NCBI GenBank assembly: GCA_037042915.1
Contig: CM073198.1
Location: 3,348,001 to 3,412,000 of the forward strand
Reading direction: 5' to 3'
Source of the DNA: Auricularia sp. M13
Taxonomy: Eukaryota; Basidiomycota; Agaricomycetes; Auriculariales; Auriculariaceae
Length of the DNA: 64,000 nucleotides
In this document: positions 24,511 through 36,358 of the stretch, piece after piece
Position numbering within the stretch: the first letter of the stretch is position 1
Layout of the letters: each line of letters opens with the position of its first letter
The notes under the pieces: generated by a model
What the model was told of the DNA's origin: nothing
What the model saw: the letters and a program-made list of their open reading frames with translations, nothing else
The model's database searches: none
Made by a program: the position numbers and the translations under genes

Positions 24511-25059
24511 ATGAACGTCTCAGGTCAAGGAAACACTGCCAACACCGCATCGCTCAACCAGCCCCTCCCAGGCGGCGCAGGCAACCCAGCGGGCACTTGT
24601 GCGCACGCTGCAAAACTCTCGTCGGGCTTTGGTCTGACGCACAGCAGACCCCGGAGGCACGTCCGTCGCGCAGCCGCATGCACACGAGTCTGGCGGCACG
24701 ACCGACTGTGAGTAGCTCAGCTCAAATACGCGCAGTTGCAGTGCTCATGCGGGGGCACAGTTATTGGGCACCATGGCGGCGCGGATCCCACTGTGCGCCC
24801 GGGCGAAGCGACGGTTGGTAGCATCCTTGGATACGAGGCTGCTCCGGGCACCCATCCCCATCTGCAGAACGCGACGGAGCGACCGATTGGCTCCTCGACG
24901 GGCACCACAGGTGCGACCAGTGCTACGGGCAACAAGCCGTCTGTCGGCCAGAAGGTGCTGGGCAGTGTCGAGACGATGGTGGGCAAGGCCACGAAGAACG
25001 AGCACATGGTCGCCGAGGGCCAGGCGAAGAAGATGGGCGCTGGCAGCGGCGGCGTGTAA
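24511..25059 (+). CDS. Small CsbD-like hydrophilic protein
   Basis: Exons 24511-24598, 24648-24707 and 24761-25059 give 148 aa. The protein is Gly/Thr/Asn-rich, has no signal peptide or membrane segment, and ends in GSVETMVGKATKNEHMVAEG followed by QAKKMGAG. That end resembles the helical motif of CsbD/YjbJ stress proteins, which occurs in many fungal stress-induced proteins. Two short Gly/Asn-rich units (NQPLPGGAGNPAGT and a later HESGGT) precede it. The resemblance is short, so the function is left open; a dehydration or general stress role is only inference. Confidence 0.75.
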
Positions 25060-25194
25060 TTGTATTCTGTATTCTATGTAGACAGTCGGGATAAAGCAAG
25101 TGTTCCGGAGATCGAAAACAAGTCACCGTTGAATTATCCTCCCGCCCTCTTCAGTTCTCAGTTCAGTACTCTCGCAGGCAGCCTAATAGTCCCA

Positions 25195-26076
25195 ATGACG
25201 ACCGCCTTCCCGCCACTGTCCGCCGCCGTCACCCGCATCCTGGCCCTGAGCGGCTTCCCCGCCCAGCTCAAGACGCGCGACATCCAGAGCGCGTTCAACG
25301 AGTGGGAGAACGTCAACGGCGGCTTCAAGATCAAGTGGCTCGACGACACCAACCTGCTCATGGTCTTTGCAGACGCCGGCGTCGGTGAGCCCGTCTGCAC
25401 CGTCACTCACTCAGTCGCCAAAGCTGAGATCTTCCGTGCAGCGAAGCGTGCGTATCTGCAGGCGCTGGCCTCGCCGCACCCCATCTTCAGCTCGCCCACC
25501 GGCGGCACCAAGACGACCATCAAGCCCTACGACGGCGCCGACGCCCAGGCCGTCATCCAGGCCGTCAACTCGCGCCCGGGCGGCGGCGCCGGCCACCGCG
25601 CGCGCGCCTCCATGAGCGCCGGCCCCGGCCCCAGCGCCGCAGCCGCAGCCCAGGCCGCCCAGGCCCACATGCGCGGCGTCAGCATGAGCCAGGGCTTCCG
25701 CGGCACCAGCAACAACAACGCCATCTCGCACTCGAGCTCCGCGCAGAGCAACCTCTCCGCCATCGGCCGCGAGCCGTCGCCCACGCTGCCGTCCATCCCG
25801 AACCAGCCCACGCTCAACGCGCTCATCTCGTCCTCGCTCGCAGACGCCGCCGCCATGTCCTCCTCCGAATCGTCCAACGGCGCCGGCGCGGGGCGCAACG
25901 GCAGCCCGCCCACCAGCGAAAACGAGCGCGGCGCGCCGAAGATTGGCGACCCAGGCCGCCGCATGGTCGGACACCACCTCGGCATCCGCCACCCAGGCCT
26001 GGGCAACCGCGCCGCCAGCAGCGGCGGCGACGCCAAGACGGACAACGCCACGGCCGTCTCCTCCGTCTCCGACTAA
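25195..26076 (+). CDS. RRM-like protein related to the R3HCC1/Thc1 group
   Basis: Preferred model 25195-25384 joined to 25442-26076, 274 aa. The N-terminal 75 residues look like an atypical RRM: LSGFPAQLKTRDIQSAFNEW, then FKIKWLDDTNLLMVFADAG, then a helix AKRAYLQAL. This pattern is that of the RRM-like domain in R3HCC1 and fungal Thc1-type proteins, which contact mRNA-decay machinery. The 57-nt intron is in frame and stop-free, so unspliced RNA would add 19 residues inside the domain; the spliced form fits the family better. The rest is Ser/Ala/Pro/Gly-rich and disordered. The ATG at 25195 was preferred to an in-frame ATG at 25060 because the intervening residues look like 5' UTR. Confidence 0.78.
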   Translation: MTTAFPPLSAAVTRILALSGFPAQLKTRDIQSAFNEWENVNGGFKIKWLDDTNLLMVFADAGVGEPVCTVTHSVAKAEIFRAAKRAYLQALASPHPIFSSPTGGTKTTIKPYDGADAQAVIQAVNSRPGGGAGHRARASMSAGPGPSAAAAAQAAQAHMRGVSMSQGFRGTSNNNAISHSSSAQSNLSAIGREPSPTLPSIPNQPTLNALISSSLADAAAMSSSESSNGAGAGRNGSPPTSENERGAPKIGDPGRRMVGHHLGIRHPGLGNRAASSGGDAKTDNATAVSSVSD

Positions 26077-26958
26077 GCAAAGCCCAAAGCTCGTTTCAAC
26101 TTGTCGTCAGTCCATCCTGCAGTCGTTTCGCGGTCTCTCTGCCCCTCTCACCCTCTCTGAGTCTGTCTGTCTCTCTCTCCCTCTCTTTTCCTTCCATCAC
26201 CTGGTCACTGGTGCAGTTCGCACTCCATCCCATTACGTGTTGCTTAGCCCCATCCCATCCCATCCCGCGTCGCCCCGCCCGGCAGTCCCCTATCCGTTCA
26301 TTCTCCTTTCCCAATTCCAAGACACCCCGTCCTTCTGCTGTACTCAATGCTGCAAATGACAAGCTCCCCGCGGATTTCTCCCTCTCTCCCTTATCGACAC
26401 TAAGCGACCAAGCTGTCCTTTCGGTCGCAGGCGCTGCTCGAGTCTGGTTCCGCCGTTATCTCTCGCGCTTGCAGATAGGGAGCGCGGACGCGTCTACGGC
26501 GTATCGACCAGTAGAGCCCTCTGCACCTCCAGCTGGCCATGCCCGCCCGGGCACTGGGCCATGGCGTTCTGCAGGCACATATGCGCCTCATGCCGGGCAC
26601 GATATCGATAATATGGCACTGCTCTTTCGGAAGGTACGAATGTGGCCTTACTGTATTCTGCATCATGAGCGCTCTGCTATCTGGTCATTCATAGTATGCG
26701 TTCCCTCGTTCCCAGTCTGCTGACACCATAATCGCGGCTTTGCCAACATACTACAATCCTGACTGAGTATGGTCTAAGCATTTTGCGCATTCTACAGTAT
26801 GTACTGCGGCGCATCTATCGATATCTATTCTGACAGCACTACGGAGAGCAATTGCACGAAATAATGCGCGATATGAACAATGAATCCAGTTTCAGGTTGA
26901 CTTATTCGGCGTATGTAGAGGGACGTGCCCCTGCAGCTGCCGCCGACAAATCTTCTCC
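26077..26958. other. Intergenic with CT-rich tract
   Basis: A pyrimidine-rich stretch (about 26150-26340, TCTC and CATCC units) follows the RRM-like gene and is probably its 3' UTR. The 170-codon plus-strand ORF here is low complexity and rejected. No gene is seen. Confidence 0.45.
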
Positions 26959-27602
26959 TTAGTGAGGGCGTCCTCCAGAGGGCGGCGGACGCGGCGGGGG
27001 ATGCTGCGGCTGACGAGGATCTCGCGGCCCCGGGGCGACAGGTTGGCTTGGCCGTCCGCGACGGCCATCGGCAGGATTTTCATCTTCCCCGATGATAATT
27101 GGGATGGAATCCTCGCGCTGTAACTCAGCGATATCGGTCTCTGGTGCCTGCGCCGTGTCCCTAGCAAGACAGACAGACAGACATTTAGATGTCAGCGTCG
27201 CAGCCTTGCCACCGCTAACGCACGAAGATAGGACAGCAGGTGCCAGCACCCCGGTTGGCGGCGTCGCCGTGTCCGGTTGCTGGGAGGCGCCCTCGGGCTT
27301 GGGCTCGGGCGTGGTCCTGCCAGAGGTCAGACGCGGTTACTGGAGGTGCGACGTGGCGGGCTCACGTTCGAGGAGCCGGCTCGCTGCTCAAGTGTTCACG
27401 TTTAGCCGCTAACTTGCCGCGAGACGTTGGCTGAACATTGATATCGTCCTCTCCATCCGGCGCGGCCTTCGGCTTCGAGGCCGCGGGGCGGTCCCCGCTG
27501 ACGGCCTTCAAACAGCTACAGTGGACAGAGGCGTGAGCCCGAGTTGAGGATAGCGCGCAAAGGACATGTAGCGCACTTGAAGCGGCTGAAGATGGCGCCC
27601 AT
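26959..27602 (-). CDS. Hypothetical protein with possible myristoylation signal
   Basis: A tentative four-exon model is 27602-27577, 27515-27366, 27316-27224, 27160-26959 (156 aa). It starts MGAIFSRFNC, which has the Gly2 and Ser6 of an N-myristoylation signal plus a nearby Cys, and continues with polar, charged, disordered sequence (GEDDINVQPTSRGKLAAKRE, TTPEPKPEGASQQPDT). The last exon is uncertain: the chosen frame ends in a Pro-rich tail, while an alternative frame reads SPRGREILVSRSIPRRVRRP and stops at 26892. A TGTC tetranucleotide run sits in intron 3. No family is recognised. Confidence 0.4.
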
Positions 27603-28810
27603 ATACTTCTAGATGCGTGCACAGAGAGAGAGGGGGGGAGAGAGAGGAGAGGAGAGGAGAACGAAGCTGGAAGCTGGAATTGGCCGCATCGAGCATAAAT
27701 ACCACAACAGGACTTGTACTCAAGCGCGTGGCGGCGTAACGGGACTGCTTGGGCTGTACCGCGAGCGGATGTAGTCGAGGCACGCGCGAAACGCGTGTGA
27801 TGTCTGTGAAGGAGAAGGAGGTCATGTGCGGACCTCGAGCAGCTTCTGGCGCCTAGCGCACACACAACACGGACACAGGCACACCCGCACCCACACACAA
27901 GCCCATCAGTACAGGCACGGCATTCCGGACCCATGCAGTACGGTAGAGTGAATCAGAACGGTGAAGACCCCCGGGACACGGGCCACGCGGTAGAACTCGT
28001 CGAGGTTTGCTAAACGCGCAAACGGCCGCTTGACAGGGAAGTAAAGCCGACAGAGCGCGCGCGACTGAACCGGAAAGCAGATCCGCGTCGTCCAATGTCT
28101 GAATACGAACGGTAGAAGAACGTCGGAAATGTAGAGCCGCAAGCAATCCATGAACCTGCGAGAGCCATAGCAGTCCATGGCGTCAAAGAAGCCCGTCCTT
28201 GGATGTGTGGCGCCTGCTGGCAGCTGTGGTACAGCAAGGGGATCAAGCATCGACGGGCAGGCAGCATCCAGGGGCTGCACAATGGGTCTAGCATCGCTGG
28301 CTCACGTCTTGACGCATCGGCCGGGGTCGGTCATGGCTCTCGTAAGGCCATGCTTTAATGAACCTCGTAAGAACTGCTCGTCGTACCTCAAATGGCTACG
28401 CACTGTCAGCAAGTAAGCAGCCATTGGCCCAAAGAACCGAACATCGTCCGTGGGCACTGGACAGAGTTTCTGCGGCCAAGGAGCTCCTTTGTCCAGAGCA
28501 ACACCACTCAGGTATCAAAAACGCGTCGTTCAATGTGGTTCCATCACTGCGCTGTGCTGTACTAGAGCTCGTAATGCAAAGGTCTTCGGAATATGGGGGC
28601 TTGCGTTGACGTCCGCGGCGACAGCGAGGAAGACAAAGGAACGGCGTTCGCCGACTCTCACTCTTTTTCCTCCACCCAAGTTTGCACGCAACTGAGACCA
28701 TGCGTCACAAACATTGATGCAGAAGATTTGGATATAGGTACGTTTCGTGCTAGCGAGCGCAACTTATTGTACTTATCCCTTGTCGTGATCATATCTGCAA
28801 GGAAAATTAG
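27603..28810. other. 1.2 kb without a confident gene
   Basis: A GA-rich run lies at about 27622-27661, with CA repeats near 27860-27900. Minus-strand fragments of 80-120 codons exist but none shows a domain or a consistent exon chain. It lies between the 3' end of the transporter and the start of the hypothetical gene. Confidence 0.4.
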
Positions 28811-31107
28811 CTATTCCTTCGTTCCATGTCGTTCGTCATCTGCCTTGACGTCGGAGGGCGTGGCAGCATGCACTGCGAATTCTGGAGGCATGGCGGTGTC
28901 GGCAAGGTAAGCAACGAGTATTGGAAGTGGACTCACGATCGACTTGAGTAGACTTGAATCTCCAAGCTGGAACCCTGTGCTCGAAGAGCAGGTCCAATTC
29001 GCCGTATGACCGACCCCTGGCCAACCATATTCAGGATGACTTTCATTGAGATATCATATGGAATATGCCTGACCTAGTTTCTGGGAGTCGAAGGATACAG
29101 TAAACCGTCGATATCCCGGCTGAAACGCCCCAGAAGAGCCCGGACTTCGGACCCCAGTTCCACGACGTCGGGTTTAGCATGCGCGGCACGATGATACCTG
29201 AATGCTTCAATGATGATCCCTTTAGGTCTTGTCGGGCAGCATACCGCAAATGATGTTCATAATCTGATACGCGATGCGAGAGAGCACAATTGACTTCTGA
29301 CGCAGTCGAGTGGAGGAGATCTCGCCGATGAGCGTGTAGCATATTGGGCCAAGGGTCGCATTATATATGAAGTTGAGCACGATCAGTAGCGAACCGATGG
29401 CGAATATTGAGGACCTGGAGCCTATGTAGGCCAAGCCGCCTTTGCGAATGGTAAAACCTCCGGGCAGCAATGGGGAGAATCGTAGTGCCCACCGATGATG
29501 AAAAGCACCATGCTCATGGTAAACATCCCAGCAGAGTAAAGCGTACGGCGGCCAAAGTAGCTAAGCACTGTGAGTGGTCAGCGACTCCGGATGCGGGGAG
29601 CAAAGAAGAAGGAAGCGCCTACAGCCCCACGAGACGATAGTGCCGATGATGAACTGGGCATTGAGAACCATGTTAAGGTTAAAAGCAGTGGCGGTAGATA
29701 TCCCCGCTGTTTGCAGAAATTGCACGCCCTGGTGGAGCGTTAGGGGTGAGGAGGACGCTTCACGAAGAAGTCGCATACCTGTCCGATCAGGTTTTGTCCC
29801 GACAATAACTGCATGGCGAACACCATCATGACGATCTCGGTCCTCCGTCTATCTGTCTTTCTAAAGCAGTCGAAGTAGGTGGTACCCGCAGATTCGGCTT
29901 TCTCAAGCTCGTTCGTATGCACCATCATGTGGACGCTGCTCTTGATTTGCTCGGGGGAGAAGTGATCGGCGCTGGTCAGTCGGCGAATCGCATGCTCTGC
30001 ATCTTCGAGGCGGCCTTTGCGTACGAGCCACCAAGGGCTTCGCGGGCAGAAATAGACGATAAGGGCGAGCGGCGGTATCCAAACCTGCGCAAACATCGTG
30101 AGTACAAACAAACCAGTCTAGCGCCACACGCACGTACCCATTGGATGATAAATGGCATGCGCCAACCTTAATACCTGTTGAGCCATTGCAGATTCTGGAC
30201 CAAGAACGAGGAGGCTCACTCCAGTCGCTCTCAATGCGAAGGCTGGCCTTCACGACGCCCGAGGACAGCAGGATGCCAACACCCCAGCAAAGATTCACAT
30301 AGGCTGTGAGGTAGCCTCTGAGCTGGATGGGGCAGACCTCGGATGCGTATGCCGTGGTCAGACTGGCTTCGATGCTCAGCCGACGCAGACATTAGTCAGG
30401 GAGCCGGGAACAACACGCACGTTTGGAAAACGCCCCACGGAATCCCGCAGAACACTTCGCCAATGACGAGCATAGTGAGAGATTTTGCAAAGACCATGAT
30501 GAAGATGAAGCAGGCAAGCGCCATTAGAGAAGTCATCATGACGACTTTGGGACCGAAGCGATCTGTGAAGCAATGATCAGGATGAGCTTCGCGTTATTCA
30601 TCGCCAAGTACTGAGACTGACCCGCTGCCCATCCATTAACGAGGAGACCAATAATTCCACCGGCCGAGGAGCCGTTTGACAACGCGGACTGCCATTCCGC
30701 TGGGATAACATAACCGTTCGTTGACTGGGGAGCCACAACACCGAAGCGTCGAAGGAAACTCGCTGCGAATTTGTGAGTGATACAACCCGGAGCTCAGAGG
30801 GAACATGCTTACGATGTCCATAGTACGAGCCTATGACAACAACATCGTAACCCTCCATGATGAGCCTGTAGTTCAGATGCGTCAGTAGACTCGAAACCGG
30901 AGCCTACTCGCGCTCTGCATACGCCGCGCTCAAAGCCATGCTCCAGAATATCGCCCATTTGTGAACCGCAAAGGCCTCTCGAAGCGACATATGGTGTTCG
31001 GCCTCGTCCGCCCTCGCCGCATCATGGATTACGGCGGCATCAAGCTTGCGCGCGAGCTCGTCGTTGTCCGCGACGACGATGGCACTTGGACGCGAATGGG
31101 AGGCCAT
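28811..31107 (-). CDS. MFS sugar transporter, maltose/alpha-glucoside type
   Basis: Thirteen exons: 31107-30923, 30865-30813, 30762-30622, 30562-30421, 30362-30220, 30166-30138, 30084-29779, 29728-29623, 29567-29493, 29439-29245, 29197-29074, 29016-28937, 28881-28811; total 549 aa. Twelve membrane helices are expected for this proton-coupled plasma-membrane importer family. Diagnostic segments are LIMEGYDVVVIGSYYG, PWGVFQTLTTAYASEVCP, LRGYLTAYVNLCWGVG, SPWWLVRKGRLEDAEHAIRR and the C-terminal PETRGRSYGELDLLFE. The PWGVFQTLTT and LRGYLTAYVN motifs place it with fungal alpha-glucoside permeases rather than hexose carriers. One exon is only 29 nt. Substrate specificity cannot be read from sequence. 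Confidence 0.95.
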
Positions 31108-32478
31108 GGGCGCAAAGATCGCGTTCAGGGCAGCCTAGCTTCCTGCGCCTGCGTTTATATTCAGTCGCACCTTTGCGGTACCTGTATCGTGTGGGGCGCG
31201 CAGATGCATCGGAGAAACCGCGGCGCTGGCGGGCACGCTGAGGAGCCCCAGGAGCCAGGCGGCCCAGCGCGCCGCTGCGGGGGCACGGTCCGGCACGTGA
31301 GACCTTGCGCTAAACAGCGACATGTGAGCCCCAAAGCATCATCGCGGAGAGATAGACAGCAAAGTTGCGTTTAGCAGTCCGAGGGAAAGGTACTGAGGAT
31401 GCCGTCCCTGAACGTCGATTGCTTTGAAATTGCCCTGACCACGGCGAAGGCGCGATGTGAGATGATCTGTCGAGTCGACGAGGAACGCTGCTTTGTTTGG
31501 ATCCGTATGACTGTTCGCACATAAGCGGGTGCGGTCCGCGCTTGCAGAACAGAGACTTCGCAGCGCCTGCACAGGGTCCAGGACCATGCGGGATATGCAG
31601 CTGCAAGAGGAGCCAGGCATTTAGCCTGTGGGAACCGAGTATCACCCTGAACCTACTCGTGAAGAAGTCGGGCATGCTGAACGACGACTACGCAGCATAA
31701 AATGAAACCTCGTACCTCTGCTGGAGTATTAGAAGCCTCACCGGGCAGTCGTGAAAGTCGCGCATGTGATCCCAAAGTATTGCTTCGCGAAGGGACGGCG
31801 TCTAAGCGTGAGCATGCAGGCAAATGCCGACTTCCATATTGGTTCGCGAGTTCCTGATCCGACGCGAACCGGCCAAATATCGACAACAAGTTGACCAAAA
31901 TGGAAATTCTCTAGATCGCCAGGATATTGAACGAGTTGGTAGGGTGAATGGGGAAGATAGCGTCGTCCGTCGGGAGAGGTCGCAGTATGGGCACGATGAA
32001 GCGGTTGCAGCACAATGGCCCGGATACACAGAAACCGACATACTGCGCTTGTCGGATCATTGCAATGAAGGCGGCGAGCCTGTCGGAGAGTGCGAGGCGG
32101 CCGACAGCAAGCGTGCAAGAGGCGCATCTTGTTCCGGAACCTTGCGAGACCCCGTCAGATTTAGCCCAGGCCAGCTGACCCTGAGAGCAACGCCTGAGCT
32201 ATTGAAAACAGAAGGGTTGTGAACAACTGCATATGCATACAGTAGTCGTACAGGTGGGCATGAGACATAGAGCAAAAGCAAGATGCGCAATCAAAGCAGA
32301 GCGGAGAGTCGATGTCGAGAAACCGCACCGAATCCGCGAGAACGCCGAGGCAAGCGAGAGCACAGAGCAGAAGGCGACAGCGGGGAAAGATAATGGTACA
32401 GACACTAGATCATGTGCGAATGTGGAGGTGGACTGCAGGAGGCACCTGTGCGGCATGCGGGAGGGGGGCGGCAGGCAC
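31108..32478. other. 1.4 kb with degenerate-looking ORFs
   Basis: This lies upstream of the transporter. Several fragments of 60-130 codons occur on the minus strand, but I could not link them into an exon chain or match a domain. A decayed gene is possible. Confidence 0.35.
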
Positions 32479-32860
32479 TCATTTGCCATTCTTGGGGTTC
32501 TCGCGTGCGGTCTTCCAGTTGGCAGCAGCAAGCTTGAACCTGCAGAGTGTCAGCAAGACCAAACAGGATTGGCGGAGAGATCCGGAACCTTTCGCCATGA
32601 GTGGTCCCAGGTTGGGAGTCCTTGAGCCGTTGCAGTTCCTACAGAAGTATCAGTAGACGTTCTGAATCATACAGAGACATTCGGACATTGCGAATGAACT
32701 TGTTGTAGACGCTCATCTTCTTGACACCTCCGCCCGACGACTTCTCTGGTGAACATCAAATAAGCCCCACAGCGCGGGAGGTCAGAGCGGTGGAGAGCGT
32801 ACTCTTCTTGGGAGCGACCTTCTCAGTAGGCTTTGTCGTCTTGGGTTTTCCCGCTACCAT
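32479..32860 (-). CDS. YABBY/HMG-like mini-protein
   Basis: Exons 32860-32803, 32745-32687, 32638-32589 and 32539-32479 give 75 aa. A Lys-rich N-terminus (VAGKPKTTKPTEKVAPKK) leads to KKMSVYNKFIRNELQRLKD, then GERFKLAAANWKTARENPK. This helix pattern (SxYNxFIxxELxRLK ... F..AxxNWK) is the YABBY motif, known best from plant transcription factors and distantly related to HMG boxes; small fungal proteins carry it alone. DNA or chromatin binding is inferred. The protein has no other domain. All four exons are 50-61 nt, so the gene is invisible as an ORF. Confidence 0.88.
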
Positions 32861-33471
32861 GGTGGAACAAGTTGAGATGGGCTCTAGAAGACGACACGCG
32901 TTGTAAGCACCGCTGTCTCGTGAAGCATCGGCGCATGTACGCACTGGGGAAAGGGCTGGAAACGACGGCTGAGAGAGCTCCAACGTCAGCTGAGACGTTC
33001 TGAACGCGCGATAAGAGAAAACGCAAACCACCTTTTCGGAGGAAAAACAGTCGAGGAGGGGAAGTGCGACTGGCGGCGTTTGAATCTTGGGTGATTCACG
33101 ATCGACGCGTTGGCACTCCGCCATGTTCGATTTGCTGCCGCTTTCCATTTCCGGGCCTCGATTTTTCTTTCGGCAGCAGCGCGCCAATACGGCGTGCTCG
33201 TAGCGTCGGATGCTAGGGCAGCCATCTTTCCGGGAACGCACAGTGCTGGCCAGGTGGAAGAGCAGGAAACGAGCGTGACATGGCCGGACCGTGGTCCCGA
33301 GCGTCTCTGGGGTTCAGCCACCGCAAGCAGCCGCTTATTGCCGTTCCCAGGCAATGTGACCGTCGTCGTGCTGCCGCCACTGCGTTTACCCCCTTGCTAC
33401 GTCCATCTGTACTACCAGCGCCGCCCACGACCTCTGTATTACCACCACGTTCTGCCTGCGCACTGGCCACC
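32861..33471. promoter_or_regulatory. Divergent promoter region
   Basis: This separates the starts of the YABBY-like gene and the F-box/LRR gene. No ORF of note. Confidence 0.45.
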
Positions 33472-36358
33472 ATGGCCGAGACCTGTCCAGCGACGCGCTC
33501 CAACTCTGCGCTGGCAGCCCCGGCGCTCCAGGCCGGCAGCTCTCTCATCGATCCAGCTGACACAATCTTGGCCGTTCCCGGGGACTCTATGGCCTCCAAT
33601 TCTGCCAGCACCTCTGTATTGGCATCGTCTGGCTCTATTAGCGACCCCGGCGAGGACATCGACGCTGGGCCCGCCGGCCCCAGCCCCGACAGCCTGCTGA
33701 GACACAGGCTTATATCGCGCCAGGAATCAGTGTTCAGCATGTCGTCCGTCCCAGACTCGGCGGATCGCGTCTCGTCGACGCCCAACACCCCGACGTCATT
33801 CTCGTTCTCGCCCGTCGCGCTCCGAGCCTCGTCCAGCGCCGATGACTCGCTGCCGGGCTCCAGCTACGGCTCCGCCTCTCTCTTGGATCCGTCGACGCCA
33901 GGCACATCGTACGGCGAGAGCGTGTTCGGCCTCAGCACGGCAGCCCCAGACCCGTCAGATAAGGGGAAGGCTCGGGCTTCCGAGCCTGTGCCGGAATTGC
34001 CCAGCCTGCCGCCTTTGTCTTTCTCGCCAACGAGGCTTCTCCCACGTGTTTCGACCGTCGAGGACCTGTTTTCCGATGCAACACATGCGTCCGGATTAGC
34101 TCTCCAGCGCCCTGAGGAGCCCGCTGGCAACGTGTCTGAGGCTGCTCTTCCAGGTCCATCGGCCCCGCTCACCCGCTCTCGCTCCGCCTCCTCCATGTCG
34201 TCGCGCTCGTCGCGGTCCGAGGCGATGTCGGCCTTTAAAGGCAAGCTGACAAAGACAAAGGTCAATCTTACCAACAAGCTCCTGCGACGCAAGACTCTGG
34301 CCATAGACAAGCTCTTCGACGACTCCCCCGGCCGCCCGCTCGCGTCTCTGACCTTCGCGCATGCATCCTCAGATGTCGATTCGCGCTACGCGACCGTACC
34401 AACCCGTTTACGGAAGACGCGAGCATACACATCCCCTTTCCCGATGTCCACGCACGCCATAGATGCCGATCTCGAGGCCGACGCAGATAACGACTTGTCC
34501 AACACCATCGTTCTTGCTCCTCGCTCCCGATTCGACTATAAGCTACCCCGCGAACTGAAACTCTACATTCTCGAGACCCTGGTGCACTTGCATGAGGCCG
34601 AACACGACCAAAGAGTGCGGAGTGGCTCGTGGACGGTAGCTAAAGCAGGTCGCGAACGCTATGTCGGGCGCGAGAAGGGTATGAAAGAGCTCTTCAGGCT
34701 CAGTCGCGTAGGTGTCTACTGGCCGTCGCGTTGTCGCTTCTGACACTCGCATTCAGGTGTCTCGTTCTTGGCAGACACTTGTGTTCGATGGTCAGCTATG
34801 GAGCAAGCTGGACCTCCATGCATTCCCTCAGATTCCCGCTGCGTCGATCAATCGCCTCTTCCGGTTCGCGGGGCCCTTTATCAGGCAGGTCGACCTGCGC
34901 GGCCACGCCTCACTTAGTGTGCCAACAGTACGCACACTGGCTTCGTCAATTTGTCTTTCCCAGCTCGGCATGACTACGCCGCCAATCAGCCAGCTCACCG
35001 AGCTGAACCTGCAGGGGTGCAAATCCATCCTGTCTACCGTCCTGCATGAGATCATCCTCAAGTCGCCGGGATTGAAGCGCGTGTCGCTCAAGGGTCTGCC
35101 TGCGGCGAACAACACCACCTGCGTTATTCTGGCTAGCACTTGCTCGCAGCTGTCGGCGCTCGACGTCAGCAGGTGTCGGAACATCGACGCATCGGGCATC
35201 ATCAGCATCGCCAGTGCGCCACGGCGGGCGTACAGCAAGCTAATCGAGCTGCGGCTCTGTGGCCTGAAGGGCGTCGACGCCGCCCTGATGACTTCACTGG
35301 CGCGCGGCGCGCCGCTGCTCGAAATCTTAGACCTATCTTACACCTCTGGACTAAACGACTCGGACCTGGACTCCTTTGTTTCGTGGCGGGAAGAATGGGA
35401 TCTTCCCGACGCGGAGTACCCGTTGCAGAGTATCTCGCTGTCTGCCCGCGAGATGGGCTATGACCCAGCGGACCAGACGCGCTATTTCAAGCGCTTGACG
35501 ACCTTGCGGCACCTCAACTTCACGTGCTGCCGCGCGCTCACGGATGCGGCGCTCGGGCATCTCGCATACGCCGTTCCTAAGCTCGAGGCTCTGGAGATTG
35601 CTGGCATCGGAGACGAGCTTGAGGATGAAGGCGTTGTGCGGCTGCTCCGGACGACACCACTTATACGCCGTCTGGATCTGGAGGACGCGTCTGAGCTCTC
35701 CGATGCGGTTCTGGAGGTGCTCACTCCCGTTGTAGAGGAGCCTCGCAGCCGGCGGGGCGCGCTCGTCCCTCCTCCAGCACAGCCCGGGCAGGACTTAGAA
35801 CACCTGGTCCTATCATCCTGCACTCGCCTGACAACGAGCGCAATGCTGCCCCTCATCCGCGCGTGTACACACCTGCGCGTGCTGGAACTGGACGGCACTC
35901 GTGCTGGCGGCGCGGTTGTGCGCGAGTTCGTGCGGCAGGCACGGCGGCGCGGGATTGCGGGCGCGGAGGTCAACGGCAGCGACTGCCGCGGGCTTCCGGG
36001 CGAGAGTCTCGTGCGCGAGCTCGCGCCGCAGACGCGGAGGCGCCGCGGCTGGCGGGCCTGGGACGCGCGCCGGCTGCGCTTTGTGGACCCCGACGAATGC
36101 GACGAGAACCGCGTCGTGTTCAAGTCGTTCTGGACGTGGCAAGCCGTCGACGCCGAGCGCGCCGCGCGTGACAAGCGGCTGCGGGCGGCGATTGATGCGC
36201 GGGGAGGAGGCGACTGCGAGGACGACGAGCTCGCGGAGCTGCTAGAAGCCGAGGAGCTGCTGTACCGCGACCCCGCCGACGCGCGCGCTGCCCGCTCCCG
36301 CTGGGCGCGCACCCTCGGCCAGCTGTCCCCCACGAGCGAGTCGTGCATGATAATGTGA
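33472..36358 (+). CDS. F-box/LRR-type protein with long disordered N-terminus
   Basis: Two exons, 33472-34707 and 34757-36358, give 945 aa. The first 350 residues are Ser/Pro-rich and probably disordered. An F-box-like segment follows, FDYKLPRELKLYILETLVHL, but its second half (RLSRVSRSWQTLVFDGQLWS) comes only after a charged insert of about 30 residues; the intron also falls in this half. Leucine-rich repeats of the cysteine-containing type then run to about residue 760 (LTELNLQGCKSI, LEILDLSYTSGL, LRHLNFTCCRAL, LEHLVLSSCTRL). F-box/LRR proteins are substrate receptors of SCF ubiquitin ligases; the substrate is unknown. The C-terminal 170 residues are Arg/Asp/Glu-rich. The start has a good context (CCACCATGG). 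Confidence 0.88.

Noticed and set aside
26211-26723. 170-codon plus-strand ORF after the RRM-like gene
   Set aside because: Low-complexity start in a CATCC/CT tract, no domain, no conserved continuation.
31310-31675. Possible second MFS transporter fragment
   Set aside because: No MFS motif (such as GRxGRR or PESPR) in any frame; similarity was only in composition.
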